NCBI RefSeq assembly: GCF_038051945.1
Contig: NZ_CP150302.1
Span: forward strand, 5,828,001 to 5,892,000
Reading direction: 5' to 3'
From: Paenibacillus sp. FSL H3-0469
GTDB lineage: Bacteria > Bacillota > Bacilli > Paenibacillales > Paenibacillaceae
DNA length: 64,000 nt
Within the stretch, counting starts at the first letter, position 1. The number at the start of each line of letters is the position of its first letter. The translations under genes and the position numbers were made by a program. Below the pieces are notes generated by a model. That model searched no databases and had not been told where the DNA came from. It was given only the letters and a program-made list of their open reading frames with translations. Of this stretch, positions 11,004-18,983 are shown piece by piece.

Positions 11004-11033
11004 TGGACACCCCGACCCGGAAGGTGCTATCCT
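11004..11033 (+). promoter_or_regulatory. Possible sigma-A promoter of the kinase/regulator operon
   Basis: TGGACA (11004-11009) and TATCCT (11028-11033) are separated by 18 bases, 37 bases upstream of the GTG start. The -10 is only a partial match, so this is tentative. Confidence 0.35.
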
Positions 11034-11069
11034 AACTTAATAGAATTTGTTATTAAGGGAGACGCAGCC

Positions 11070-12845
11070 GTGGAAAGTAGGCATTGGATGTCGATTATGC
11101 TTTTTATTGCAGCAGCACTGATGCTGTTTGTCTCGTTTCTGTCGTACCAGAAAAGACATCTGCCTGTTGCCAGAACGATGATTCTGATTATGCTGACAGC
11201 AGCCTTCTACGCCTTCGGCTATGGTCTTGAGCTGCTTAGCGGGAACTTAAGCCAGGTGAAGCTGGCGCTGCACATTCAATATCTGGGTATTCCCTTTGTC
11301 TCCACCTTATGGCTGGTACAAGCGATTCAATTCACCGGAGCCGCTGCGCGCTTCCGCAAGCGACTGATCGCCCTGCTGTTCCTGATCCCCGCCGTCATCT
11401 TCATCCTGCAGCTCACCAATGACTGGCATCATCTAATCTACAGGGAATTTCTGCTGAATACGGACCCTTCGGTCTCCTTGTATTACACCGCCAAGGGGCT
11501 GTGGTATAACATCCATGCTGCTTATAATTATCTGGTGCTGCTTGGCGGCATTGCGCTGTTCATATCCATGTTTGTACGGGCGTTGCCGATTGTACGCAAA
11601 CAGATTGCTGTGCTGCTTCTGGGTGCGGTTGCGCCTATGCTGCTCAATCTGTTTCTGTGGACCGGAACCCGAATTGATCTCACGCCGTTCGGATTTGCAG
11701 TGTCGGGCATCGCCTACGCCTGGGGCATCCTCAGATTCAACCTGCTCCGCCTGACTCCGCTGGCTATGGCGCAGGTGTTCGAGACGATCCGGGACGGTGT
11801 CCTTCTGTTCGATTATGAGAATCAGATCGTCAGCTACAACCGTGCCGCAGAGAAGATGTTTCCCGAGCTTGGGAGCAGGCGGCGCTACCCGGCGGATATG
11901 ACGGAGGTGCTTGCCGGCAGCGGGGAGCTGCTTGAACGTCTCAGGGGCTTAAGCGATGAGGACGAGCGGTTTGCCTACGAGCGGCTCCAGGCTGGCAGGC
12001 GTCTGTACTATAATTGCAGTCTGTCCTTCATTCATGATACAGGCAGCACCCCTATCGGCAAAATCCTCTTGGTCAGCGACATTACCGAGCTGAAGGAGAG
12101 CGAGGTCCGGCTGCGCGAGAATGCCCGGCAGCTGTCCGAGCTGAATGCCTTCAAGGACAAGCTGTTCACCATTGTGGCCCACGATATCCGCGATCCGGTA
12201 GCACTGCTGGTCAGCCTGACAGAGCTGCTGGGCGACGGGCTGACAGCTGCAGATGGGGAGCATGCGGAGGTGGTGCGGGAAATTAAAGGGCAGGTGCGGA
12301 ATACGTTCCAGCTTGTTGACAATCTACTGGACTGGTACCGCAGCCAGAAGGGGACGGTGTCGTTCCATCCGCAGGCCTGGAGTGTGCAGCAGGTGGTCCG
12401 GCAGGCCCTGATGCTGGCGGGTACGAAGGCCGGGATGAAGCAGATCCGCCTGACGGAGCGTATCGGCAGTGAATTAACCGTCCGGGCGGATAAAGAGATG
12501 CTGGATCTGATCCTGCGCAATCTGCTCTCTAACGCTATCAAATTCACTGGGATAGGCGGCTCTATTGTGGTTGAAGCCCTGCTTGAAGAGGACAAGGTGA
12601 TCTTGTCTGTCCGCGATGACGGGATCGGTATTGATGAAGCGACCGCAGACATGCTGCGCCTGGAGGAGCCGATTCTGAAGGCGCCGCTGGGAGAGGAGGC
12701 AGGAGATGCCCGCTTCGGCCTGGCGCTCGCGCGTGAATTCGTGCGCATTCATGGCGGGAGCCTGTGGTTTGAGAGCAAGCCGGGTAGTGGAACCACCTTC
12801 TTCTTCACCTTGCCGGGATCGGCAGGAGGCGAACGGATGGAGTAA
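11070..12845 (+). CDS. 7TM-PAS sensor histidine kinase
   Basis: 591 aa. An N-terminal block of about seven hydrophobic helices (residues 1-220) resembles the 7TM histidine-kinase sensor domain. A PAS-like segment follows (about 230-340), then a DHp helix with phospho-acceptor His near residue 371 in VAHDIRDP, and an HATPase domain with N box LLSNAIKF, G1 DDGIGID and G2 FGLALAREF. GTG start with GGGAG at the right distance. The response regulator begins 26 bases downstream, so the two form an operon and presumably a cognate pair. The ligand is unknown. Confidence 0.9.
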   Translation: MESRHWMSIMLFIAAALMLFVSFLSYQKRHLPVARTMILIMLTAAFYAFGYGLELLSGNLSQVKLALHIQYLGIPFVSTLWLVQAIQFTGAAARFRKRLIALLFLIPAVIFILQLTNDWHHLIYREFLLNTDPSVSLYYTAKGLWYNIHAAYNYLVLLGGIALFISMFVRALPIVRKQIAVLLLGAVAPMLLNLFLWTGTRIDLTPFGFAVSGIAYAWGILRFNLLRLTPLAMAQVFETIRDGVLLFDYENQIVSYNRAAEKMFPELGSRRRYPADMTEVLAGSGELLERLRGLSDEDERFAYERLQAGRRLYYNCSLSFIHDTGSTPIGKILLVSDITELKESEVRLRENARQLSELNAFKDKLFTIVAHDIRDPVALLVSLTELLGDGLTAADGEHAEVVREIKGQVRNTFQLVDNLLDWYRSQKGTVSFHPQAWSVQQVVRQALMLAGTKAGMKQIRLTERIGSELTVRADKEMLDLILRNLLSNAIKFTGIGGSIVVEALLEEDKVILSVRDDGIGIDEATADMLRLEEPILKAPLGEEAGDARFGLALAREFVRIHGGSLWFESKPGSGTTFFFTLPGSAGGERME

Positions 12846-12871
12846 CGGGCAGCGGGAGGGAGGGAGGAGAT

Positions 12872-14035
12872 ATGCAAATGAAGGTTATACTGGTCGATGA
12901 TGAACGGATGATGCATCTGATCCTTAGCACTATGCTGCTTAAGCTGCCTGAAGTTGAGCTTGCGGGTACGTTCACAGATACGAAGTCGGCTGCTGCCTTT
13001 CTGGTGGAGCACCCGGATGTGGAGCTTGCCTTCGTAGACCTCTCTATGCCGGGAGAAGGCGGCATGGCCTTTGCAGCCAGGCTGGCGGCTGCCGGTTCAC
13101 CGGTGCAAATTGTGTTTGTGACCTCACATAAGGAATTTGCCCTGGAGGCTTACGACTTGTCCGTGCTGGATTATTTGGTCAAGCCGGTCTCCCAGGAGCG
13201 GCTTGCGCGCACAGTGAACCGGGTGCTTACCCAGCGGCGGGCTGCTCCGGCACGGCTCTCCCCCCAGCCGGAGGTGCAGGCTCCGGCCGGTTCCGGCCGG
13301 GTAACGCTCACGATGCTCGGGGATGTTGCCGTCAGCAGCGGGGCAGGCCGGGTCAAATGGACCTCCCGTAAATGTGCTGAGCTGTTTGCCTATCTGCTGC
13401 TGCTCCGGGGGAAGCGCGTCCCCCGTTCCAGGCTGGTTGCGGATATCTTCGGCGGCATGCATAAGGCCAATGCGGAGAGCTATCTTAACACTACCGTCTA
13501 TCAACTGCGCAAATCTCTGGAGCCGCTGGGCCTGCGGGAAGCCATCCGTTCGGAGAACGACGGGTATGCGCTTGAGCTTCAGGCGCCGGTTATGGACTAT
13601 CTGGAATTTGAACAGAAGGCATCCGCCTTGCACACCATAGAACCCCCGGATATAGAGAGGGCTATGCGTATCGAGCAGCTCTATACAGGGGAGCTGTTCG
13701 GCGACAAGGCTTATGTGTGGGCCATCCATGAGACAGAGCGTTATGCCGAATTGTATGCCTCCTTCGTCAAACGGCTGGCCGCAGCGCTCATTGCCAGCCG
13801 GGATTCCGCTGCGGCCTCCAAGCTGCTGCTGAAGCTGAACAAGCGGAATCCGCTGGATGAATCGGTGATCCGCCAGCTGATGGCCGTTCACGAGCTGGCC
13901 GGAGACAAAAAAGGTCTGAATGCCGTCTATACAGATTATGTACGGCTGCTGAGCCGCGAGCTTGGCATCAAGCCCTCCGGCGACCTGATCTACCTGTATG
14001 ATTCCCTGGTCCGGCGGATCTCGGAACTCAAATAA
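12872..14035 (+). CDS. Response regulator with REC and BTAD/SARP-type output domain
   Basis: 387 aa. The REC domain (1-120) has the acidic pocket VDDE, phospho-acceptor Asp56 in AFVDLSMPG, and the conserved K in the LVKPVSQ region. A winged-helix domain follows (about 140-235; SRKCAELFAYLLL, LNTTVYQLRKSL), then an all-helical bacterial transcriptional activator domain with TPR-like helices (about 240-385). This REC-wHTH-BTAD order resembles SARP-like regulators rather than OmpR or NarL types. It follows its kinase and is closed by a strong terminator. SD GGGAGGGAGGAG precedes the ATG at 12872; the ATG at 12878 is an alternative. Targets unknown. Confidence 0.88.
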   Translation: MQMKVILVDDERMMHLILSTMLLKLPEVELAGTFTDTKSAAAFLVEHPDVELAFVDLSMPGEGGMAFAARLAAAGSPVQIVFVTSHKEFALEAYDLSVLDYLVKPVSQERLARTVNRVLTQRRAAPARLSPQPEVQAPAGSGRVTLTMLGDVAVSSGAGRVKWTSRKCAELFAYLLLLRGKRVPRSRLVADIFGGMHKANAESYLNTTVYQLRKSLEPLGLREAIRSENDGYALELQAPVMDYLEFEQKASALHTIEPPDIERAMRIEQLYTGELFGDKAYVWAIHETERYAELYASFVKRLAAALIASRDSAAASKLLLKLNKRNPLDESVIRQLMAVHELAGDKKGLNAVYTDYVRLLSRELGIKPSGDLIYLYDSLVRRISELK

Positions 14036-14053
14036 TCTCTGTTTAAGCCTTCT

Positions 14054-14091
14054 CCGGAGGGCCCGGATTACGGGTCCTCCGGTTTTTTTTT
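14054..14091 (+). terminator. Intrinsic terminator after the BTAD regulator
   Basis: A 12-bp stem CCGGAGGGCCCG / CGGGTCCTCCGG (one G-T pair) with a GATTA loop is followed by nine Ts. Confidence 0.92.
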
Positions 14092-14240
14092 GCTGCTCAA
14101 CCCAATCAGAATGGCAATTGCTAGAGTAGATTAGGTTGAGGGGGATTCTATAAAGTGGCGGCAATGGACTGCGCCATATGTGGACAAGAGGGTAAAGGCG
14201 CGAATCCGTTCCGATTACATTAGGAAATGGGGGGATACAG

Positions 14241-14495
14241 ATGGATTTCAGTGCATTGACTGGCCTTTTCGTAGATAACAACGGTTCAGTCGTGCTGAAT
14301 GTTCTGTTATCTACTGCCTTGATCTGGAGTGTTAAGCAAATTGCGAATAAAGAGAAAGTAATCCAGAACTATCAGAAACGCGATGAGGAGAATGAGAAGC
14401 AGCTTAGCGAATATAACCGTACGCTCGTGAAGCTGCTGATTGAGAGAGGAACCGCAGAGAGAAAACCTAATGATGAGGAGGTCGTCAACAAGTGA
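14241..14495 (+). CDS. Small membrane/coiled-coil protein, holin-like (BhlA/UviB-like architecture)
   Basis: 84 aa. One hydrophobic N-terminal segment (about residues 14-34, VVLNVLLSTALIWSV) is followed by a charged, probably coiled-coil stretch (35-70). The layout resembles BhlA/UviB holin-like proteins, but I cannot align it to a specific member and no lysin gene is near. A GGGGGG tract lies 6 bases before the ATG. It is translationally coupled to the next gene: stop TGA and the next GTG share bases (GTGA). Confidence 0.6.
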   Translation: MDFSALTGLFVDNNGSVVLNVLLSTALIWSVKQIANKEKVIQNYQKRDEENEKQLSEYNRTLVKLLIERGTAERKPNDEEVVNK

Positions 14496-14668
14496 AGCTC
14501 CTCGATATCTTTCGCAAGCACGAGCTGAAGCCCAGCCGGGTCAAACGGGAAATTGAGACCCTGGGCCAAATTCAGGAGGCGTATGAATCCAATGATCTAG
14601 AGAGGCTTATTGATCTGAACCGCACTGGCTTAGGTAGAAGGGGAGATGATCTGCATGGACATTATTGA
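14492..14668 (+). CDS. 58-aa hypothetical protein, coupled to its neighbours
   Basis: This short frame starts at GTG 14492, overlapping the preceding stop codon, with a perfect AGGAGGT at 14476-14482 nine bases upstream. It encodes a charged, soluble, probably helical peptide (begins VKLLDIFRKHELKPSRVK) and ends at TGA 14666, inside the first codons of the next gene. No family recognised. The SD and both overlaps are the evidence that it is real. Confidence 0.6.
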   Translation: MKLLDIFRKHELKPSRVKREIETLGQIQEAYESNDLERLIDLNRTGLGRRGDDLHGHY

Positions 14669-15017
14669 CTTGGTACTGATTACACTGGAACTGATCGCCT
14701 TGATCGCTTTTACCGCATATGTTATCCGTTACAGCAAATATTTCATCGGACGGGGGCCTATGCGCACCTATAATTTGTATCTCCGCAGTGTGTGGGTAAC
14801 TTATGGGGCGGTAGCGCTCCTGTGTCTCAATCTGCTGTGGGGAAGGCTGAACATCATTCTCGGGCTGAATTTGTCCGGCAGCTTCTCCGATATTCTGCGG
14901 GAGTATGTGCTGGTGCTGACGCTTGTCATGCTTGTATTCGCAGGCTTGATGCATAAGGAATTATGGGACAACAACCATAGGCCCAAGCCCCGCAGCGAAC
15001 GCAAGAAACTGAAGTAG
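14655..15017 (+). CDS. Small three-helix membrane protein, function unknown
   Basis: 120 aa from the ATG at 14655. This start is preferred over the ATG at 14646 because the SD AAGGGGAG (14638-14645) abuts the earlier one but sits 9 bases before the later one. Three hydrophobic segments are visible (LVLITLELIALIAFTAYVI, VWVTYGAVALLCLNLL, YVLVLTLVMLVFAGLM), and the C-terminus is basic (SERKKLK), presumably cytoplasmic. It is the last of three overlapping small genes. No family recognised. Confidence 0.65.
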   Translation: MDIIDLVLITLELIALIAFTAYVIRYSKYFIGRGPMRTYNLYLRSVWVTYGAVALLCLNLLWGRLNIILGLNLSGSFSDILREYVLVLTLVMLVFAGLMHKELWDNNHRPKPRSERKKLK

Positions 15018-15030
15018 TCCCCATTCCCCA

Positions 15031-16347
15031 TCATTCCCCCTCGGACACCTGTCCTCCGCCACGTTCATCTCTCTCTATATGAAAAAGCACCAGCTCCAGC
15101 TGAAACAGCTGGCCGCTGTAAGCAAGCTGAAACAGCCCGCCGGCCCGCTCCATCGTCTGGCGGATATTCCGCAGTCCGATCCCGTGGGAGCGCTTATCGC
15201 TTTTGGTCGTCAGCAGCTCGCCGCCTGGGCCTTGGAGGACAGACCCGGCATACGGATTCTGAATCCGTATAAATAAGCTGTCATTCAGATAATGCATATG
15301 TACCGCGATGTATCGTTCTGTTCCCTGTTCCTTGGGGATCAGGCTGACTGCTTCCTGTGCATTGTCAAGGGCATTGCCCAGAATAACGCTGATAACAGTG
15401 GTATCCAGCATCAGCCGGGGCGGAAGGCTTAGCTCCAGACGGAGATCTATCTCTGCTGGGGATGCTTCCTGCCGTTTGTAATCCAGAATGGAGTCAATAA
15501 CCGGATTGCCCGTGTTGCAGTAGGCTTGGGCATGTCCAGCCGAGCCCAGCAGAGCGTCCAGCTCGGCTGTAGAGGCAGCTTCTTCTCCGCTGAGGAATCT
15601 GGAGCGCAGGCCCAGCAGAATATGGTTGAAGTCATGGCGGAACCGGAGAGCTTCCTCCTGAAATTCCCGGTTCCGGTGGTACTGGTTCACATAATAGCTG
15701 TTCTGCTGCTCCAGCAGCAGACGCTGGCTGCGTTCAGACTGTGTGCTCAGCACGCGGTCAATCAGGAGGAAGATCAAGAGATTGATAGCGAGCAGCAAGG
15801 CGGGAACGACAGGAAATAATTGCGGATATAGCTGGAAGAAGGGGCTGCCGGATAACTGCAGCAATACCGCAATGCTAAGACAAGGACAGAGCAGGACAAC
15901 AGACCCTAACCATCCGGTCAGCTGGCTCCGGCCCTCGCCTTTCACCAGCCTGCGCAGCAGAAGCACGAGCAATAGTATGAGCAGCTTCGAGAGCAGCAGG
16001 CCGAGCCTGTAACCGAAGTCTGTACGCGGTAGAGGAACCGCTGCATCGCTGAGGATAATCACAGCAGAGATAAACACCGCAGCGTATAACTGCGAGGAAA
16101 GGCTGCCCCTGTAGAGCAGGGACAGAGCCAGGATCAGTCCGATATTGCCAGCCATCAGCAGCAGGCCGGGCAGGGAGCTGTGATGGAGCAGGGCATGAAC
16201 ACCTATATACAGCATGTAAAGGGCGGTCAGCCGCAGCCGTGATTCCACACGGCAGGTGAAGAAGCGGCTGAAGAAGAGATGCAGTATGACTGCCAGGAAC
16301 GGTAGTACAGCGAGATAAATGATTTCATCGAGGAGTACGGAATTCAT
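15031..16347 (-). CDS. AgrC/ComD-type sensor histidine kinase
   Basis: 438 aa. About six N-terminal hydrophobic segments (residues 1-200) lead into a short coiled coil and a GHKL kinase core. The phospho-acceptor region RFRHDFNHILLGL is typical of the HPK10 (AgrC) class. It is followed by the N box VILGNALDNAQEAV and the G box HGIGLRNI. Its ATG overlaps the stop of the upstream LytTR regulator (ATGA), so the pair is coupled. Such kinases usually sense peptides. No agrB/agrD-like genes are seen here, but an ABC exporter is divergently transcribed next door. Confidence 0.88.
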   Translation of the reverse strand: MNSVLLDEIIYLAVLPFLAVILHLFFSRFFTCRVESRLRLTALYMLYIGVHALLHHSSLPGLLLMAGNIGLILALSLLYRGSLSSQLYAAVFISAVIILSDAAVPLPRTDFGYRLGLLLSKLLILLLVLLLRRLVKGEGRSQLTGWLGSVVLLCPCLSIAVLLQLSGSPFFQLYPQLFPVVPALLLAINLLIFLLIDRVLSTQSERSQRLLLEQQNSYYVNQYHRNREFQEEALRFRHDFNHILLGLRSRFLSGEEAASTAELDALLGSAGHAQAYCNTGNPVIDSILDYKRQEASPAEIDLRLELSLPPRLMLDTTVISVILGNALDNAQEAVSLIPKEQGTERYIAVHMHYLNDSLFIRIQNPYAGSVLQGPGGELLTTKSDKRSHGIGLRNIRQTMERAGGLFQLAYSGQLFQLELVLFHIERDERGGGQVSEGE

Positions 16348-17078
16348 ACCAGCTCCCCCCTGAAATTCAGATAGGCCCTGCGCACAGCGGGGCTATATTT
16401 GCTGCTGACCGGCAGCTCACAGCCGGTGGTGAGCATGATTTTTTTGGCGCTGATGGCCTGGATTGAATAGAAGTTCACGATATAGGACTGGTGAATTCTT
16501 ACGAAATGGCTGGACGCCAGCTTCTGCTCCTCCTCTATTAGCTTCCCGTAGTATTGCAGTGTCCGATCATGAGTAACCAGTATAATCCGCCGGATGCTGC
16601 TCTCCAGATAATGAATGTACTTGTGAGGAATCCTTAGTTCCTGGTTCTTCAGCTGTACCGCAAGGAAGTTAGTCCGGCCCTGCTGCCGGAGACGGAGGGT
16701 CTTATGTATGGCCCGGACCAGCTTCTGCTTGAAGATCTCCGGCGTTACCGGCTTTTTCATGAACCCCGACGGACGCAAGTCAAACAGCTGCATATGGTAT
16801 TCCTCATGGCTGGAAATATAGATAAGCTGCACCGGATCATTGCCGTCATCTTCCCTCAGCAGTTGTCCCGCCGCAATGCCGCCCAGACCGCCCAGCTCAA
16901 TGTCCATCAAGATAATATCGAAAGGGCTGCCATCCCGGAGGGCCCGGGCAAAGCTTTCTCCTGAATAATATATGGAAATTTCAATAGGCTCGTTCAAGTG
17001 TTCCCCGGTTTCCAGAATCAGGCGCTCGGCCTCTCCGGCTGCGCGGGGCTCATCGTCACACACAGCAATATGAATCAT
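16344..17078 (-). CDS. LytTR-family response regulator (AgrA/ComE-like)
   Basis: 244 aa from the ATG at 17078. This start is chosen because GGTGGAG lies just upstream and the REC domain begins directly (MIHIAVCDDE). The phospho-acceptor Asp lies in FDIILMDIELGG, with the conserved Lys in GFMKKPV. The C-terminal LytTR domain is clear: IHYLESSIRRIILVT, FVRIHQSYIVN, LPVSSKY. It is coupled by ATGA to the AgrC-like kinase. A TATAAT sits at 17109-17114 on the minus strand without a convincing -35. Confidence 0.88.
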   Translation of the reverse strand: MIHIAVCDDEPRAAGEAERLILETGEHLNEPIEISIYYSGESFARALRDGSPFDIILMDIELGGLGGIAAGQLLREDDGNDPVQLIYISSHEEYHMQLFDLRPSGFMKKPVTPEIFKQKLVRAIHKTLRLRQQGRTNFLAVQLKNQELRIPHKYIHYLESSIRRIILVTHDRTLQYYGKLIEEEQKLASSHFVRIHQSYIVNFYSIQAISAKKIMLTTGCELPVSSKYSPAVRRAYLNFRGELV

Positions 17079-17234
17079 CGGCTTCTCCACCTTTGCATTT
17101 ATCCCTACATTATACATTTTCATCCTCAAAAACGACATGATCTCGCGTGAATATGACACCTGCGTTAGCGAAGGGAACACCAGATGGTATCGTTAAGCCG
17201 TCAACAGATTTGAATGGGAAAAGGAGTGTTTGCT

Positions 17235-18158
17235 TTGACGGCAACGGTATTTGAGGCTGAGGGCTTATCCAAGGAGTACCCTACAGGAGCGGCGCTGGAT
17301 CAGCTCTGCATGAGAATTGAGGCGGGGGATGTATACGGTTTCGTGGGGGAGAACGGGGCAGGCAAAACAACGCTGATGAGAATCATCGGCGGTCTGGTGC
17401 ATCCGACAGCCGGAAGGATGGCCTTATTCGGAGAGCAGAGCAAGGAGAAACAGATTGCGGCCCGACGCCGGATCGGCTTCCTGATTGAACGGCCTTCGCT
17501 CTATCCGCATATGAATGCTATGGAGAATCTGGGCTTTTACTGCCGGATCTTCGGCATCAGGGACAAGGGCAGAAGTGCTGAAGTGCTGAAGCTTGTAGGT
17601 CTGGATGAGGCGGGACCGAAGAAGGCGGGCGAGTATTCGCTTGGCATGCGCCAGCGGCTGGGAATTGCCGTGGCCCTCCTGAACCGGCCGGAGTTCCTGG
17701 TGCTGGATGAGCCGGTGAATGGACTCGACCCTGCGGGAATTGTGGAGGTCAGGCATATCCTGGAGCAACTGTCCAGGGAACAAGGCGTGACTCTGCTGAT
17801 CTCCAGCCATATTCTGAGTGAGCTGCAGCTGCTGGCCGGTAAATACGGCTTCATTCATCAAGGCCGGCTGATTCAGGAGATTTCGGCTGCTGAACTGCAG
17901 CGGTCTGCGCAGGTGATGATCTGTATTACCACATCTTCTCCGGCAGCAGCTGTAGCTGAAATGCTGAAGCAGGAGCTTGGCCGCGGGGATATCCGGGTTA
18001 AGCAGACCGGAGAGATCGAGCTTCCCAGAAGCGGGGTGGATCTGGAGCGACTGATGTCTCTACTCGTGCAGCGGGAGATTCCGGTTGACGGCTTTCAGCT
18101 GACGGCGCCCAATCTGGAGCAGTATTATATGGATTTGATCGGGGGCGGCGGAAGATGA
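17235..18158 (+). CDS. ABC transporter ATP-binding protein (BcrA-like, ABC-2 exporter)
   Basis: 307 aa from the TTG at 17235, chosen because AAAAGGAG (17219-17226) sits 8 bases upstream; the in-frame ATG at 17214 has no SD. Walker A GENGAGKTT, signature YSLGMRQRLG, Walker B FLVLDEPVNGLDPAG and the H-loop SSHIL are intact. The extra C-terminal ~90 residues are typical of bacitracin/lantibiotic-type ATPases. The permease gene overlaps by ATGA. It diverges from the AgrC/LytTR pair, which suggests that pair controls it. Substrate unknown; peptide export or self-immunity is an inference. Confidence 0.88.
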   Translation: MTATVFEAEGLSKEYPTGAALDQLCMRIEAGDVYGFVGENGAGKTTLMRIIGGLVHPTAGRMALFGEQSKEKQIAARRRIGFLIERPSLYPHMNAMENLGFYCRIFGIRDKGRSAEVLKLVGLDEAGPKKAGEYSLGMRQRLGIAVALLNRPEFLVLDEPVNGLDPAGIVEVRHILEQLSREQGVTLLISSHILSELQLLAGKYGFIHQGRLIQEISAAELQRSAQVMICITTSSPAAAVAEMLKQELGRGDIRVKQTGEIELPRSGVDLERLMSLLVQREIPVDGFQLTAPNLEQYYMDLIGGGGR

Positions 18159-18952
18159 GGAACTTCTGGCAGGCTGAAATCTATTATTTGCGTAAGGATC
18201 TGGCCTTCAAAAGCGTTACCGCAGTCTTCGCCTTAGCCAGCCTCGCACTTGTTCTACTTCTGGGCGGCAAAGGCGGCTATTCCTTAAGCAGTTATGCAGA
18301 GCCGCTCAAAACGGCTGCTTCATTCTCTATCCTGTTCTATCTGGTTATTCCGCTGCATGCCTGTTTTTTTGCAACCGAAGGCTTTGAGCATGGCTCGGTG
18401 CAGAATATTATTGCTGCCGGGCATGGCAAGATGAAATACTTTACCGGTAAATACGTGCTGGAGCTGCTTGCCGTTCTGGGCTGGCTGCTGGAGTTCTACG
18501 GTTTATATTATCTCTTCTCTCTGGCGGCAGCGCTGATTACAGGAGCTCCGGTGGGACATGCCGGATATACAGAGGATCTGGCGGCTGGTCTGACAGCCTT
18601 GGGACTGAACCTGCTCTATCTGGCAGCTTATTGTGCAGCAGTCATGATGCTGGGGATGCTGATCCGCAAACCGGCTTCGGCGGTGGTGGCCGCATTCTTC
18701 TTCATCTTCGGTAACCTGCTGCTCAGCGGGTATCTCAAGGATGCCTCCTCAGCGGTTCTTCGCGCAATTTCTGAGCATTCCCTGATGACGCAGATTTTCA
18801 AGTTCTCGGGGATATACGTGGAGAACTCACAGCTGATCCTACTCTCAGGGGCGGAGGATTATATACGCGCGTTGTGGATTCCTGCAGCTTGGATCTTGCT
18901 GTCTCTAACCATCACCCTGACCGCTTTGGAGAAGCGGGATATTCAGATATAA
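18155..18952 (+). CDS. ABC-2 type transporter permease
   Basis: 265 aa with about six hydrophobic segments. A polar loop near residue 70 (FATEGFEHGSVQNIIAAGHGK) is typical of BcrB/ABC-2 permeases (EF-x-xGT-like motif). It overlaps the ATPase gene by four bases, so the two are one transcript and one complex. Confidence 0.82.
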   Translation: MRNFWQAEIYYLRKDLAFKSVTAVFALASLALVLLLGGKGGYSLSSYAEPLKTAASFSILFYLVIPLHACFFATEGFEHGSVQNIIAAGHGKMKYFTGKYVLELLAVLGWLLEFYGLYYLFSLAAALITGAPVGHAGYTEDLAAGLTALGLNLLYLAAYCAAVMMLGMLIRKPASAVVAAFFFIFGNLLLSGYLKDASSAVLRAISEHSLMTQIFKFSGIYVENSQLILLSGAEDYIRALWIPAAWILLSLTITLTALEKRDIQI

Positions 18953-18983
18953 TAGGGGAAAAGCATGCAGGGAGGCGGTCTGT

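Noticed and set aside
14165..14224. Mini-frame encoding MDCAICGQEGKG with a Cys pair upstream of the small gene cluster
   Set aside because: Only 19 codons with a weak SD; nothing supports translation.
13124..14281. 385-codon minus-strand frame opposite the BTAD regulator
   Set aside because: The plus strand encodes clear REC and BTAD domains with a good SD; the antisense product shows no domain and its downstream region has no terminator.
14241..15017. Prophage remnant
   Set aside because: Only the first small protein looks holin-like; no lysin, tail, integrase or attachment repeats are nearby.
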